A stretch of DNA of 18,962 nucleotides. Origin: JADHUC01 sp964617665 (GTDB lineage Bacteria; Planctomycetota; Planctomycetia; Pirellulales; Pirellulaceae). The notes under the pieces were generated by a model. It did not search any database. It saw nothing but the letters and a program-made list of their open reading frames with translations, and was not told the DNA's origin. Location of the stretch: positions 1 through 18,962 of the forward strand of contig CAZUAH010000257.1 in NCBI GenBank assembly GCA_964617665.1. Reading direction: 5' to 3'. Below are positions 1-7,886 of the stretch, in pieces (the stretch's first letter is position 1; every line of letters begins with the position of its first letter). The position numbers were made by a program, and so were the translations under genes.

Positions 1-2179
1 TAGACCGGGCGTCCGCTTCGTTGAAGCGGATTGCCATGCCGCCTGCCGTCGCCAACACAACTTCATCACCCGGTTTGGTCACGACGACATCAACCAACTC
101 ATCATCTTCGCGCAGCTTGATCGCGATGATACCGCCCCGTTTCGGACGGCTGTACGCCTCCAACGCCGTCTTCTTCACCAGCCCCTTGCGGGTTGCCATC
201 ATCAGAAAATGACCAGGCAAATTGAAATCTCGTACTTGCCGGCAATCCGCTATCTTCTCGTCCTTGGCCAGATTCAGCAGGTTGACGATGGCCCGCCCTT
301 TCCTTTCCCTCGCCATTTGCGGCAAATCGTACACCTTTTGCCAGTACACCTTTCCTTTGTTGGTGAAAAACAACAGGTAAGCGTGCGTGCTGGCCACAAA
401 CAGGTGCTCGATCGGGTCTTCTTCTTCGGTCTGAGCCCCTCGGATTCCCTTTCCACCTCGACGTTGCGCGCGATAAGCGGTGGCTGCCGTCCGTTTGATA
501 TAGCCGCGGTGGCTGATCGACACGACCATGGTCTCTTCGGCAATCAGGTCTTCCAGATCGATATTGCCAATCTCTTCGCCGGTAATCTCCGTGCGTCGTT
601 CGTCCCCAAACTTCTTGCGAATCTCACGCAGGTCTTCCTTGATGATGTCTAGGATATTCTGTTCGTCCGAGAGTATTCGCAGATACTCGGCTATCTCTTC
701 GAGAAGTTTCTTATGTTCGTTGCCCAGTCGCTCCTGTTCGAGATTGACCAATTGTCCCAGCGTCATCCTCAAGATCGCGTCGGCCTGGATGGCGGTCAAC
801 GCGTAGGCGTCGGCGGCACCCCGTTCCTGCTGAAATAGTTCGAAGCCTACTTCGCCCAATGCCTCCGCCATCATCGACGCGGGACATTCGACCCCCATCA
901 ACCCAACCTTGGCTGCGGCCTGCGTCTCCGAGTTACGGATGATGCGGATAATCTCGTCGATGTTGGCCAGCGCCAGCAGCAAGCCTTCGACCGTGTGTTT
1001 TCGTTTGCGAGCTCTTGCCAAGAGAAACTGAGTCCGACGGCGGATCACGGTGGCGCGATGCCGGATGTACTCGTCCAAGAACTGCTTAATCGAACACAAC
1101 CGAGGTTTGCCATCGACCAGCGCCAGGAGAATGATCGAGAAAGTGTCCTGCAGTGGCGAAAACCGGTACAGTTGGTTCAACACCACCTCAGGGTCGGCGT
1201 CGCGTTTGACGTCCACCACGATTCGCACAGGTTCTTTTAAGTCGCTCAAATCGGTGACGCCCGTGATGCCCTTAATCCGGTCACCGTTGACCAGAGCGCC
1301 GATTTTTTCCACGATTCGATCACGGAACTGTTGGAACGGAATCTCGGTGATGACTATCCGGTGGCGTCCCCTGGATCTCTCTTCGATTTTCGCTCGCCCT
1401 CGGACAACCACGTTGCTGCGACCGGTGTGGTAGCCTTGGCGAATCCCGGCGCGGCCGCATATCAGGGCACCGGTCGGAAAGTCTGGCCCCTGGATGATCT
1501 CTAACAGTTCATCGATCGAGATGTCCGGATCGTCGATCACCCGGATCAAAGCGTCGCAGACTTCGCGCAGGTTGTGCGGAGGAATCGATGTAGCCATACC
1601 CACGGCGATGCCGGTCGAGCCGTTGACCAGCAGATTCGGAAACCTGGACGGCAGTACCGATGGCTCCGTGCCGCGTTCGTCGTAGGTGGGAACGAAGTCA
1701 ACCGTATCCAGCTTCAAGTCATCCAGCATCGCCGCCGAGATCGGCGACAACCGAGCTTCCGTATATCGCATCTGGGCAGGAGGCAGGCCGGCGATCGAGC
1801 CGAAATTCCCTTGCTTGTCGATTAACAGGTGCCGCATGTTCCACTCTTGGGCCATGCGGACGAGAGTCGGGTAGATGACGCTCTCGCCGTGGGGATGGTA
1901 GTTGCCGCTGGTATCGCCGGAGATCTTAGCGCATTTTACCCGGCCAGCACCCGGCCCCAAATTAAGGTCACTCATGGCTACCAGGATACGACGCTGCGAT
2001 GGCTTCAGGCCGTCCCGGACGTCGGGCAGCGCCCGGCTGACGATGACGCTCATCGCGTAAGTCAGGTAGCTTTCCTTCAACTCCTCTTCGATTGGTTGAT
2101 CGATGAAGCTTTCGCCATCGCCGTTGCCATCGGTTTCCGGTTCTTCGGGGACGGTGGGCGGGTCAGAGTCGGTCGACAA
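1..2179 (-). CDS. gyrA: DNA gyrase subunit A, C-terminal end cut by window
   Basis: This is the breakage-reunion subunit of DNA gyrase, which with GyrB introduces negative supercoils. About 726 residues are visible and the gene runs off the left edge, so the last blades of the C-terminal beta-pinwheel are missing. The start is taken as TTG at 2179 because AAAGGA lies 8 nt upstream (2188-2193) and the protein then begins MSTDSD, an acidic extension of about 30 residues before the conserved EELKESYLTYAMSVIVSRAL block. The catalytic tyrosine is Tyr139 in AQMRYTEARLSPIS. The GyrA box QRRGGKG is at residues 572-578 and separates GyrA from ParC. In the quinolone-resistance region (HPHGESVIYPTL) the position equal to E. 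coli Ser83 is Ser100, but the Asp87 position is Pro104. The +17 offset is the same for both and for the catalytic Tyr. No intein or frameshift was seen in the visible part. It is divergent from the secreted hydrolase gene at 2651. Confidence 0.96.
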   Translation of the reverse strand, partial: MSTDSDPPTVPEEPETDGNGDGESFIDQPIEEELKESYLTYAMSVIVSRALPDVRDGLKPSQRRILVAMSDLNLGPGAGRVKCAKISGDTSGNYHPHGESVIYPTLVRMAQEWNMRHLLIDKQGNFGSIAGLPPAQMRYTEARLSPISAAMLDDLKLDTVDFVPTYDERGTEPSVLPSRFPNLLVNGSTGIAVGMATSIPPHNLREVCDALIRVIDDPDISIDELLEIIQGPDFPTGALICGRAGIRQGYHTGRSNVVVRGRAKIEERSRGRHRIVITEIPFQQFRDRIVEKIGALVNGDRIKGITGVTDLSDLKEPVRIVVDVKRDADPEVVLNQLYRFSPLQDTFSIILLALVDGKPRLCSIKQFLDEYIRHRATVIRRRTQFLLARARKRKHTVEGLLLALANIDEIIRIIRNSETQAAAKVGLMGVECPASMMAEALGEVGFELFQQERGAADAYALTAIQADAILRMTLGQLVNLEQERLGNEHKKLLEEIAEYLRILSDEQNILDIIKEDLREIRKKFGDERRTEITGEEIGNIDLEDLIAEETMVVSISHRGYIKRTAATAYRAQRRGGKGIRGAQTEEEDPIEHLFVASTHAYLLFFTNKGKVYWQKVYDLPQMARERKGRAIVNLLNLAKDEKIADCRQVRDFNLPGHFLMMATRKGLVKKTALEAYSRPKRGGIIAIKLREDDELVDVVVTKPGDEVVLATAGGMAIRFNEADARS

Positions 2180-2187
2180 CGGACGAA

Positions 2188-2193
2188 TCCTTT
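2188..2193 (-). promoter_or_regulatory. Ribosome-binding site setting the gyrA TTG start
   Basis: On the minus strand AAAGGA stands 8 nt before the TTG at 2179. No ATG lies in frame near the expected N-terminus, and the frame stays open further upstream, so this site is the main reason for the start chosen. Confidence 0.55.
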
Positions 2194-2513
2194 CTGTCAA
2201 GCTCGGCTGAGCAGGTGGGATGATCCTGATTGCTTTGTGAATTCCGAATTTTAGCACTTTTCCGGCCAAATCACAACGGCCTTGCGACCTAGGAGGGACT
2301 TCCTAAGCTTTTTCCTGCATTGGACTTGCGGCGACACTTTCAACTGATGCCGCGTGCGAGAGAAACCGGATCCAAATGCCGCTTTATCGACGAATTCGCC
2401 CCGTCTAAACAGAGGCAATTCGGAGTGGATCTGGCACTCCCAGACCAGGACTGGCGGTTCACCTGCCGGCGTTGGCGTCGGCATTAGTGCGCCGCATCAG
2501 TCCACCCCACCGT

Positions 2514-2541
2514 GAGGGCGGTGTGCTGTGGCAAAGCCCTC
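2514..2541. repeat. Small palindrome, possible dispersed intergenic repeat
   Basis: GAGGGC (2514-2519) and GCCCTC (2536-2541) can form a 6-bp stem with a 16-nt loop. The right arm runs into CCTCGTTGACGCTTA (2538-2552), which matches CCTCGCTGACGCTCA (16777-16791) at 13 of 15 positions. The second copy is also next to a palindrome, which suggests a degenerate repeat family rather than a gene-specific signal. Confidence 0.35.
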
Positions 2542-2650
2542 GTTGACGCTTATGATGAGCGACGAGAGACCGCAAACCTGCAGTGAGAACTCCCAACAGA
2601 CGGCTCGTTTCGTCGACTACCAACAGGCTCTCTAACAGATGGGTTGTCCA

Positions 2651-4237
2651 ATGCGAATCAAGGAACTGCTCTTTTTCGGAATCTTGATTCTTGCTGCCTC
2701 CTTTGCAGCGACCACGCATGGTGCCGACAGCTACGCGAAGTGGTCCAAGATCGAGCTTGCCTTCACCGGCCCCGTGTCTCGCGGCACGTCCGAACCGAAC
2801 CCCTTTGAGATCCGTCTAGACGTCGTCTTCGTCAGTCCCACCGGCACGCGATATCAAGTGCCCGGCTTCTACGACGGCAATGGAACGGGCGGACTGGACG
2901 GCAATACCTGGAAGGTCCGATTCTCGTCCGACGAAGCCGGCGTTTGGGCGTACAAAACACGGAGCAGCCACGGCCTGCTTGACGGGAAAACGGGCTGGTT
3001 CATTGTGAGTCCCGTTCCGCCGGGCGCCGAAGGCTTCTGGAAACTGGGGCGGTTGGAGTATACGGGAACGCCAGAGAATAGAATTCGTTACCTGAAATTC
3101 CGCGATGGGCCCTATTGGCTGAAGGCGGGTTGCGATGATCCTGAGAACTTCTTAGGCAATTACCGCAACTACAACACCCTGGCCAAGCGAAAGGCCGCGA
3201 TCGATTATCTGGCGGATCGCGGCGTCAACTCGATGTACATCATGACCCACAACCTCGGCGGCGATGACCGCGACGTGTGGCCGTGGCTTGGCGAAACGGC
3301 ACGCGAAGCGATGGCTAATGGTGATCGGGACTCACGATTCGACATAGCGAAACTGGAAAAATGGCGCGAGTTGTTCGAGCACATGCAGAGACGGGGCGTA
3401 GTGCCCTACCTTATCCTCGAAGACGACAGTGCATGGAAAGGGTACGACCACGAACGCTACTACCGCGAGATCATCGCCAGATTTGGCTACTTGCCGGCAT
3501 TGATTTTCAATCTGGGCGAGGAGCACAACGAGAATTATCGTCTGCCCGAGGCACTCGACTGGATGGAACGACTGGCAGAGATCGATCCGTATGACCATCC
3601 GCGTGGCATCCACAACGTGAACCGTCCAACGGACCAATACGTACGCGCCGCACAGGTCGACTTCACCGCCATCCAGACCGGCAGTCCGGGTAACCGAACG
3701 GGGTTGGACAACGCCCTGGAACACAACCGAATAGCGGTGGACTGGATCGACCTGTGCAAATCGTTGGGGCAGCGGACCTTGATGATCGGGTTCGACGAAG
3801 GGAGGCCGGAGCAACATCGTGCGGCCTGGTGGGCTGCGTATTTGGCTGGCGGCGTATGGGAAGCGCATGTGCCCAAACCATACGATCGGCCAATGTCGGC
3901 CTGGGAACCTACGTGGACCGAATTAGGCGGAGCGAGGACGTTCATGGAAACGTTGCCATTCTGGGAGATGGAACCTCGCAACGACTTGGTGAAATCGGGC
4001 AAAGCGATTTGCTTGGCCACGATCGGTGACGCGTATGCGCTATACTTGCCGGTTGGCGGAACTGTCTCGGTCGAGTTGCCCGAGCGGTTGACGTATTACG
4101 TCGTCTGGTGGAATCCGGCCAACGGTAAGAGCGGAGAATTCCAGAACAAGAAGATGGTGGCCGGCGGCACCGTGCATCTGACGGCTCCCGGCGACGGGGA
4201 TTGGGCGGTTCGTATTCTACGTAGGGCAAGTTTCTAG
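2651..4237 (+). CDS. Secreted DUF5060 / apiosidase-like (DUF4038) glycoside hydrolase
   Basis: This is a predicted exported polysaccharide-degrading enzyme of 528 residues. It starts with a signal peptide (MRIKELLFFG then a hydrophobic run, cleavage near THG-AD at about residue 24). An N-terminal beta-sandwich of DUF5060 type follows (about 28-120, with FEIRLDVVF, PGFYDGNG, DEAGVWAY). Next is a (beta/alpha)8-barrel of the DUF4038/GH140-like kind (about 145-430), and a small C-terminal beta domain (about 440-528) resembling the putative collagen-binding domain often found after DUF4038. Likely acidic catalytic residues are the Glu pair 290-291 in IFNLGEEHNE and Asp382/Glu383 in MIGFDEGRPEQHR; this is inferred from their place at strand ends. 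The ATG at 2639 (adding MGCP) is an alternative start; neither has a strong ribosome-binding site. Substrate is unknown: known relatives act on apiose-containing or other plant glycans. It converges with the aldolase gene, leaving only 12 nt between the stops. Confidence 0.8.
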   Translation: MRIKELLFFGILILAASFAATTHGADSYAKWSKIELAFTGPVSRGTSEPNPFEIRLDVVFVSPTGTRYQVPGFYDGNGTGGLDGNTWKVRFSSDEAGVWAYKTRSSHGLLDGKTGWFIVSPVPPGAEGFWKLGRLEYTGTPENRIRYLKFRDGPYWLKAGCDDPENFLGNYRNYNTLAKRKAAIDYLADRGVNSMYIMTHNLGGDDRDVWPWLGETAREAMANGDRDSRFDIAKLEKWRELFEHMQRRGVVPYLILEDDSAWKGYDHERYYREIIARFGYLPALIFNLGEEHNENYRLPEALDWMERLAEIDPYDHPRGIHNVNRPTDQYVRAAQVDFTAIQTGSPGNRTGLDNALEHNRIAVDWIDLCKSLGQRTLMIGFDEGRPEQHRAAWWAAYLAGGVWEAHVPKPYDRPMSAWEPTWTELGGARTFMETLPFWEMEPRNDLVKSGKAICLATIGDAYALYLPVGGTVSVELPERLTYYVVWWNPANGKSGEFQNKKMVAGGTVHLTAPGDGDWAVRILRRASF

Positions 4238-4249
4238 CGTGACGTGTGT

Positions 4250-5215
4250 TCAGTTCCCATTCGGCAACCGAGAAGCACTGAGCGTGATGACCTGATCGAC
4301 TTCCAACGCGTGAAGATGCTGGCGGATTTGGTCGCGTTGGGGGCTGCGAAATCGGTGAAAGGGTTCGGCCATGGCATCGTCGCAGATACCGAGGCATGAA
4401 AGGGCGCATTTGACGCCTTTCAAGAATGCCGATGCATGTTGGCCAACCGAGTAGACGGTTGACGCCAGCTTCATCACCTTGGCCTGAAGCATGAGAACCG
4501 TGTCGCGATCGCCGCGCACGGCGGCTTCGTACTGTTCCACGAACAGATGCGGTGCCAGATTGGCGCCGCCCGATACGCCTCCGTTGCCGCCCATCAATAC
4601 GGCTTCGGCCAACAGGGCTTCGGGCCCAATCAGCAGCGACAAGTCGGAGCGGTCCTCGATCAACCGTTTCACTTTGTGGAAATAGCTCATATTGCCCGAA
4701 CTGTCTTTCAGGCCCACGATATTGGGAATCTGAAAGAGTCGCTCGAGTGTTGGGACCTCGAACGAGATCTTTGTGTGGCTGGGCATGTTGTACAGGAAAA
4801 TCGGCAGCGGTACTTCCTGGGCGATGTGTTCCACGTATTCGATCAGTTCGGGCTGGCCGGCGGGAAAGTAGTACGGTGCAGACAGAACCACTGCCGCGGC
4901 CCCAGCGTCCACAGCGTGCTCGGACAGATTGACCGATTCGACAAAGGCTGTATCTGTCACGCCCACCAGCACTGGAACTCGACCCGCGACCAACTCGCCC
5001 ACGCGCTCGATCAACTCGCATCGCAGCCGGTAGCTGAGGCTCGGACCTTCGCCGGTCGTTCCCAAAATGAACAAGCCATGTACACCGCCCGCGAGGATGT
5101 GCTCGACCAGTCTCGCGAGCCCCGCGTGATCGAGCGTGTCTCGATCCGACAACGGTGTGATCATCGGCGGGACGATCCCGCGTAGCGGCCTCGGCAGTCT
5201 ATCGATATCCGTCAC
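4250..5215 (-). CDS. Dihydrodipicolinate synthase / N-acetylneuraminate lyase family aldolase
   Basis: This is a class I pyruvate-type aldolase of the DapA/NanA superfamily, 321 residues, cytoplasmic. The fold is a (beta/alpha)8 barrel with GTTGEG at residues 52-57 (carboxylate-binding loop), Tyr142 in LYNMP, and the Schiff-base lysine Lys170 in IVGLKDSSGN. The GTG start at 5215 is chosen because GGAG lies 8 nt upstream and the product then has normal family length; a TTG at 5272 overlapping the previous stop would add 19 residues with no family counterpart. It is the last gene of a three-gene unit, 53 nt after the URO-D-like gene. A role in lysine synthesis is possible but less likely, because the neighbours are two URO-D-superfamily proteins and no lysine genes. 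Aldol cleavage or condensation of a keto-acid in the same catabolic pathway is the inference; the substrate cannot be read from the sequence. Confidence 0.88.
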   Translation of the reverse strand: MTDIDRLPRPLRGIVPPMITPLSDRDTLDHAGLARLVEHILAGGVHGLFILGTTGEGPSLSYRLRCELIERVGELVAGRVPVLVGVTDTAFVESVNLSEHAVDAGAAAVVLSAPYYFPAGQPELIEYVEHIAQEVPLPIFLYNMPSHTKISFEVPTLERLFQIPNIVGLKDSSGNMSYFHKVKRLIEDRSDLSLLIGPEALLAEAVLMGGNGGVSGGANLAPHLFVEQYEAAVRGDRDTVLMLQAKVMKLASTVYSVGQHASAFLKGVKCALSCLGICDDAMAEPFHRFRSPQRDQIRQHLHALEVDQVITLSASRLPNGN

Positions 5216-5223
5216 AATCTGTG

Positions 5224-5227
5224 CTCC
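5224..5227 (-). promoter_or_regulatory. Ribosome-binding site setting the GTG start of the aldolase
   Basis: GGAG on the minus strand, 8 nt before the GTG at 5215. It favours this start over the earlier TTG at 5272, which lies inside the end of the upstream gene. Confidence 0.6.
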
Positions 5228-5268
5228 GTTGAATTGACAGCTCTCAAGTATACACCACGGAAGCCAAG

Positions 5269-6429
5269 TCAACTGCCCGGGAAGTCCTTGGCCGCGTCGA
5301 CCAGCGTCTGGATGTTCTCGCGTTTTGCATCGTGAGGCAAGGCACAGCCGGAGCCAAGGATGAATCGACCGTTACGATCGCCTTCTTCCATACATCTTAT
5401 TGCCTCCTGGCGTATTTCGTCCGTCGTGCAGTTGGAGAACGACAAGGTGTTGACCCCGCCCATCAACACAATCGCGTCCCCGACCGCCTGGCGTATGTCG
5501 GCCACAGTGAAACTGCCAAGAGGATCGAGCGGGGCGATGCAGTCCAGTCCAGCATCGACCAACAGTTCGACCACCGGCAACACGTTGCCGCAGATGTGAC
5601 AGTAGATTTTCACATCGGGGCAGTAACGGTGAAGCTCGTCGCACACCTCCTTCATGTGCGGAAGAACGAATTCACGCCATTGCGTGGGCGAAATGACCGA
5701 CATATTGGCCACGGAGTCGTTCAATCGCAGCACACGAATCCCGTTGTCGATGTTGAACTTGCCTCGTTCAATCGCATACGCGGTGCCTTTGTCCATCAGG
5801 GCATGTACCAGACGAGGTGCGTCGATCAAGTCCAACAGCGCCTGCTCCATACCGCGCAGACTGACGCAGAACGCCAACGTGGCCGAGTCGCAGTCGCCGC
5901 AGACTCCCAATTGGTCGCCAGCGTCCTCTTGCATCTGACGCAGGCAACGGCCGTGACCCGTTTGTTCGTAGAAGTGTTTGTCTGGAACCGTGATCCGTTC
6001 GACGCCGGCCAAGTCGCGGACCAGCGGTTCCGCGTGGGTCCAACTCGTGTGAAAGGCGATACAATGCGGATCGTCGAGCTTGAAATCCTCGCGGCGTTCC
6101 AGACGTGTCGCCAAGCCGCCCAGCAGATCGATTTCGCCAATCACCTGACCGGTCGAATCCGTTTCGTATAGCCGCCCGCGCACCTCTCGCGTCTTGCGTG
6201 CCGGAAAGAGGAACAATCGGGCCCCGTCCACGCCGGTCAGCACTGCCGCATCAACGACCACACGCATGGCCGCAAGGGGATCTTCGATCACCTCGCGCAG
6301 GGATGTGCCAGTCAGTCTCGCAGCCACGTTCACCCAGATCTTGGGCATGACTGGCACGCGATCGGGCGTTCCGCCAGTAAACGTAACAGCCAGCCGTTCG
6401 GCCGGTTGCATTGTGGATAGTTCATTCAC
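5269..6429 (-). CDS. Uroporphyrinogen decarboxylase-superfamily protein with intact zinc-type motif (methyltransferase-like)
   Basis: This 386-residue protein has the URO-D (beta/alpha)8 barrel, from ERLAVTFTGGTPDRVPV at the start to the C-terminal ILGSGCALPHDAKRENI. It contains His278-x-Cys280 in IYCHICGN and Cys362 in GSGCALP. In MtaA/MtbA-type corrinoid:thiol methyltransferases, a His-x-Cys plus a distant Cys bind the zinc that activates the thiol, so methyl transfer is more likely than haem synthesis; true HemE has no such set. The start is GTG at 6429 with AAGGAG (6439-6444) 9 nt upstream. It lies 16 nt after the stop of the related upstream gene and 53 nt before the aldolase, so it is surely co-transcribed. 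No corrinoid protein is encoded in the window, so the methyl donor is unknown. An alternative is a decarboxylase or lyase role on another substrate. Confidence 0.82.
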   Translation of the reverse strand: MNELSTMQPAERLAVTFTGGTPDRVPVMPKIWVNVAARLTGTSLREVIEDPLAAMRVVVDAAVLTGVDGARLFLFPARKTREVRGRLYETDSTGQVIGEIDLLGGLATRLERREDFKLDDPHCIAFHTSWTHAEPLVRDLAGVERITVPDKHFYEQTGHGRCLRQMQEDAGDQLGVCGDCDSATLAFCVSLRGMEQALLDLIDAPRLVHALMDKGTAYAIERGKFNIDNGIRVLRLNDSVANMSVISPTQWREFVLPHMKEVCDELHRYCPDVKIYCHICGNVLPVVELLVDAGLDCIAPLDPLGSFTVADIRQAVGDAIVLMGGVNTLSFSNCTTDEIRQEAIRCMEEGDRNGRFILGSGCALPHDAKRENIQTLVDAAKDFPGS

Positions 6430-6438
6430 GAAAACCGT

Positions 6439-6444
6439 CTCCTT
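6439..6444 (-). promoter_or_regulatory. Strong ribosome-binding site for the second URO-D-like gene
   Basis: AAGGAG on the minus strand, 9 nt before the GTG at 6429. It fits inside the 16-nt gap after the upstream stop codon and supports independent, efficient translation within the operon. Confidence 0.65.
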
Positions 6445-6445
6445 G

Positions 6446-7555
6446 TCATTGGGTCAAGGATGTCGTTGAACTCCGTTCTCTGCAAATGTCCAGGGCCGCG
6501 CGGACTCGATCGTCAGATGTTCCCGCCTCGATGTCGGCAAGCACGATATCGCAGGGGGCAAAATCACGGGCAATTCGCTCGAAGTCTTCTCGAATTTCAG
6601 CCATTGGCTTGTTAGCCAAATCCATGGGCGTGTACATGACTGCTCGGCGCGCATCCGGAAACAGCCCGCGGGCTCGTCGCAAATCGGAATCGAGTCCCAT
6701 ATCGATGTAACCAACGTTGGGAATCGTCGCGTAGGCATCGAGGTACGGATCAGCGTTCCATGCGCAATTGTGAATCCCGATTACGTCGAACGCCTCAGCA
6801 ATACGTCGATCGAGTGGAAGCAGGTATTCGGTGTACTGAGCCGGCGAAACCATGTTCACCAGACAGTTGCTGATGGTGGCGAAACGGATGTGTACGCCAC
6901 TCGCATTCTGCCGATCGTGAAGCCGCTTGGCCGCATCGATCATGGTTGTCGAAACACAGGCGAACAAGCAGGCCGCTCGCGCAGGAGCTTCGATCATGTC
7001 CAAGAACAGCTGCTGCCCTCGCAACCGTTGCGCGTTGTTCAGAACGCCCTGCCAGTTGACGAAACCTTCCACGCGTCCCTGTGACTTGGCAATCCAATCG
7101 ACCTGTTCAAGCAACTGCTGGAAAAGTGGGGTGGCGTCGAGATCCGGAGGTTGCAGGCTGTCTACCTGATCATCGGTCAGGTATCGGTGCTCGCAGTTGG
7201 GCCAATTGTCTACCGCGTAGACGATTGGCACACCATAGATCGCAACGACCGCACAGGCTCCATACGTTCCGGTCAACGCGTCCACCGGTAAATTGGGGCG
7301 GCTGATGGCACCGATGTCTGTTTCCGGAAACCGTGCTTTCAATTCGCGACGCATGGCGACAACTGTCTGCAGCCGATACTCCGGATCGGTATGCCAGCGA
7401 CGGCCGAAGTCGATATCCAGATGTTGCCGATACCATTTGGGCGTGAAGCCGATCTCCGGGCGCAGGGGAGACTCGTCGCCTTCAGCCGAACGTCGCGTCG
7501 CCGGTGCTGCTGGGGCAATGTAACTAATCAGTTGCCGCTCATGATTCGATTGCAT
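6446..7555 (-). CDS. Second uroporphyrinogen decarboxylase-superfamily protein, altered metal site
   Basis: This 369-residue protein belongs to the URO-D superfamily but is only distantly similar to its downstream neighbour. Visible landmarks are RLQTVVAMRRELKARFP, MYTPMDLANKP and His262-x-Cys264 in GIHNCAWNADPY, which corresponds to the HxC of the neighbour. Where the neighbour has the third Cys (GSGCALP), this protein has LADIEAGTSDD, so a complete His-Cys-Cys site is not present; Asp341 or Glu343 could substitute, or the site could be non-metal. The ATG at 7555 is preferred; a TTG at 7585 would add 10 residues. It is the first clear gene of the operon. Function is not known. It could be a partner methyltransferase or a corrinoid-linked enzyme acting on a different substrate than its neighbour. 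Confidence 0.75.
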   Translation of the reverse strand: MQSNHERQLISYIAPAAPATRRSAEGDESPLRPEIGFTPKWYRQHLDIDFGRRWHTDPEYRLQTVVAMRRELKARFPETDIGAISRPNLPVDALTGTYGACAVVAIYGVPIVYAVDNWPNCEHRYLTDDQVDSLQPPDLDATPLFQQLLEQVDWIAKSQGRVEGFVNWQGVLNNAQRLRGQQLFLDMIEAPARAACLFACVSTTMIDAAKRLHDRQNASGVHIRFATISNCLVNMVSPAQYTEYLLPLDRRIAEAFDVIGIHNCAWNADPYLDAYATIPNVGYIDMGLDSDLRRARGLFPDARRAVMYTPMDLANKPMAEIREDFERIARDFAPCDIVLADIEAGTSDDRVRAALDICRERSSTTSLTQ

Positions 7556-7634
7556 TGCCAGATGCCTGACGGGAGAAATGACCAACCATCAGCCCCAGGA
7601 GTATGAAGATAAAGGTGCCAATCACGAATGTCAT
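7539..7634 (-). CDS. Possible 31-residue single-span membrane peptide
   Basis: An ATG at 7634 opens a frame encoding MTFVIGTFIFILLGLMVGHF followed by SRQASGNAIES and a TGA. The first 19 residues form a strongly hydrophobic segment and the tail is polar. The end overlaps the proposed start of the URO-D-like gene by 17 nt, which would allow translational coupling. A GGAG lies upstream, but about 14 nt away, which is too far for a good site, and the frame is closed by a stop 24 nt before the ATG. It could be a real leader or accessory peptide, the tail of a decayed membrane protein gene, or chance. No homologue is recognised. Confidence 0.3.
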   Translation of the reverse strand: MTFVIGTFIFILLGLMVGHFSRQASGNAIES

Positions 7635-7886
7635 GAAGTCGTGAATCAGGCTCCACAGTCAGCATTATGCTCTTGCTGGACAAGCCTATCTAGGCGTAAC
7701 TCGCTGCCACGGTTCCCATTTGTGTGCCACATTCTGACGGCCCGTGCATATCCCAGTTCAGGCCGGAAATAATTGGCGTGTGGTCGCTCGAATTCGTTGA
7801 TCAGACCTGTGCCGGTCGAAATGCGGCTGGCTGCCGGTCGTCGTTGCTCGCGGATTTCATCCAATCTCAGATACAGGGAGAGAATC
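7635..7886. other. Divergent intergenic region upstream of the URO-D operon
   Basis: This region separates the minus-strand operon from the plus-strand coiled-coil gene and must carry their promoters. A 12-nt near-perfect palindrome GCCTATCTAGGC (7684-7695, 5-bp arms and a 2-nt centre) lies about 130 nt before the first operon gene and could be an operator, but a single short palindrome is weak evidence. No RNA gene or terminator is seen. Confidence 0.4.
7875..7880 (+). promoter_or_regulatory. Ribosome-binding site setting the start of the coiled-coil protein
   Basis: AGGGAG stands 6 nt before the ATG at 7887. The open frame continues upstream to 7773, but the extra residues are not signal-peptide-like, so this site decides the start. 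Confidence 0.65.

Larger units (their letters stand above)
2180..2650. other. Divergent intergenic region between gyrA and the hydrolase gene
   Basis: About 470 nt separate the two divergent starts and should hold both promoters, but no clear -35/-10 pair stands out. Short open frames here on the minus strand have no convincing ribosome-binding site or conserved domain. The recognisable structure is a small hairpin at 2514-2541 that shares a near-identical 15-mer with the intergenic palindrome near 16780. Confidence 0.5.

Noticed and set aside
2251..2484. Minus-strand open frame with VLVWECQI, reminiscent of Vsr-type endonucleases.
   Set aside because: Only a few residues match, no upstream part of the domain is present in any frame, and there is no ribosome-binding site. 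Treated as chance.
3942..5021. Long minus-strand open frame (359 codons) across the hydrolase end and the aldolase gene.
   Set aside because: Arg/Ser/Pro-rich composition with no domain, in another frame of well-supported genes; a by-product of GC-rich codon use.
4250..5215. Naming the aldolase dapA.
   Set aside because: Catalytic residues are shared across DapA, NanA and keto-acid aldolases; context gives no lysine genes, so no symbol is given.
5269..7555. Assignment of either URO-D protein as HemE of haem biosynthesis.
   Set aside because: The His-x-Cys motifs and low overall resemblance point to the methyltransferase-like branch, and two copies next to an aldolase do not suit haem synthesis.
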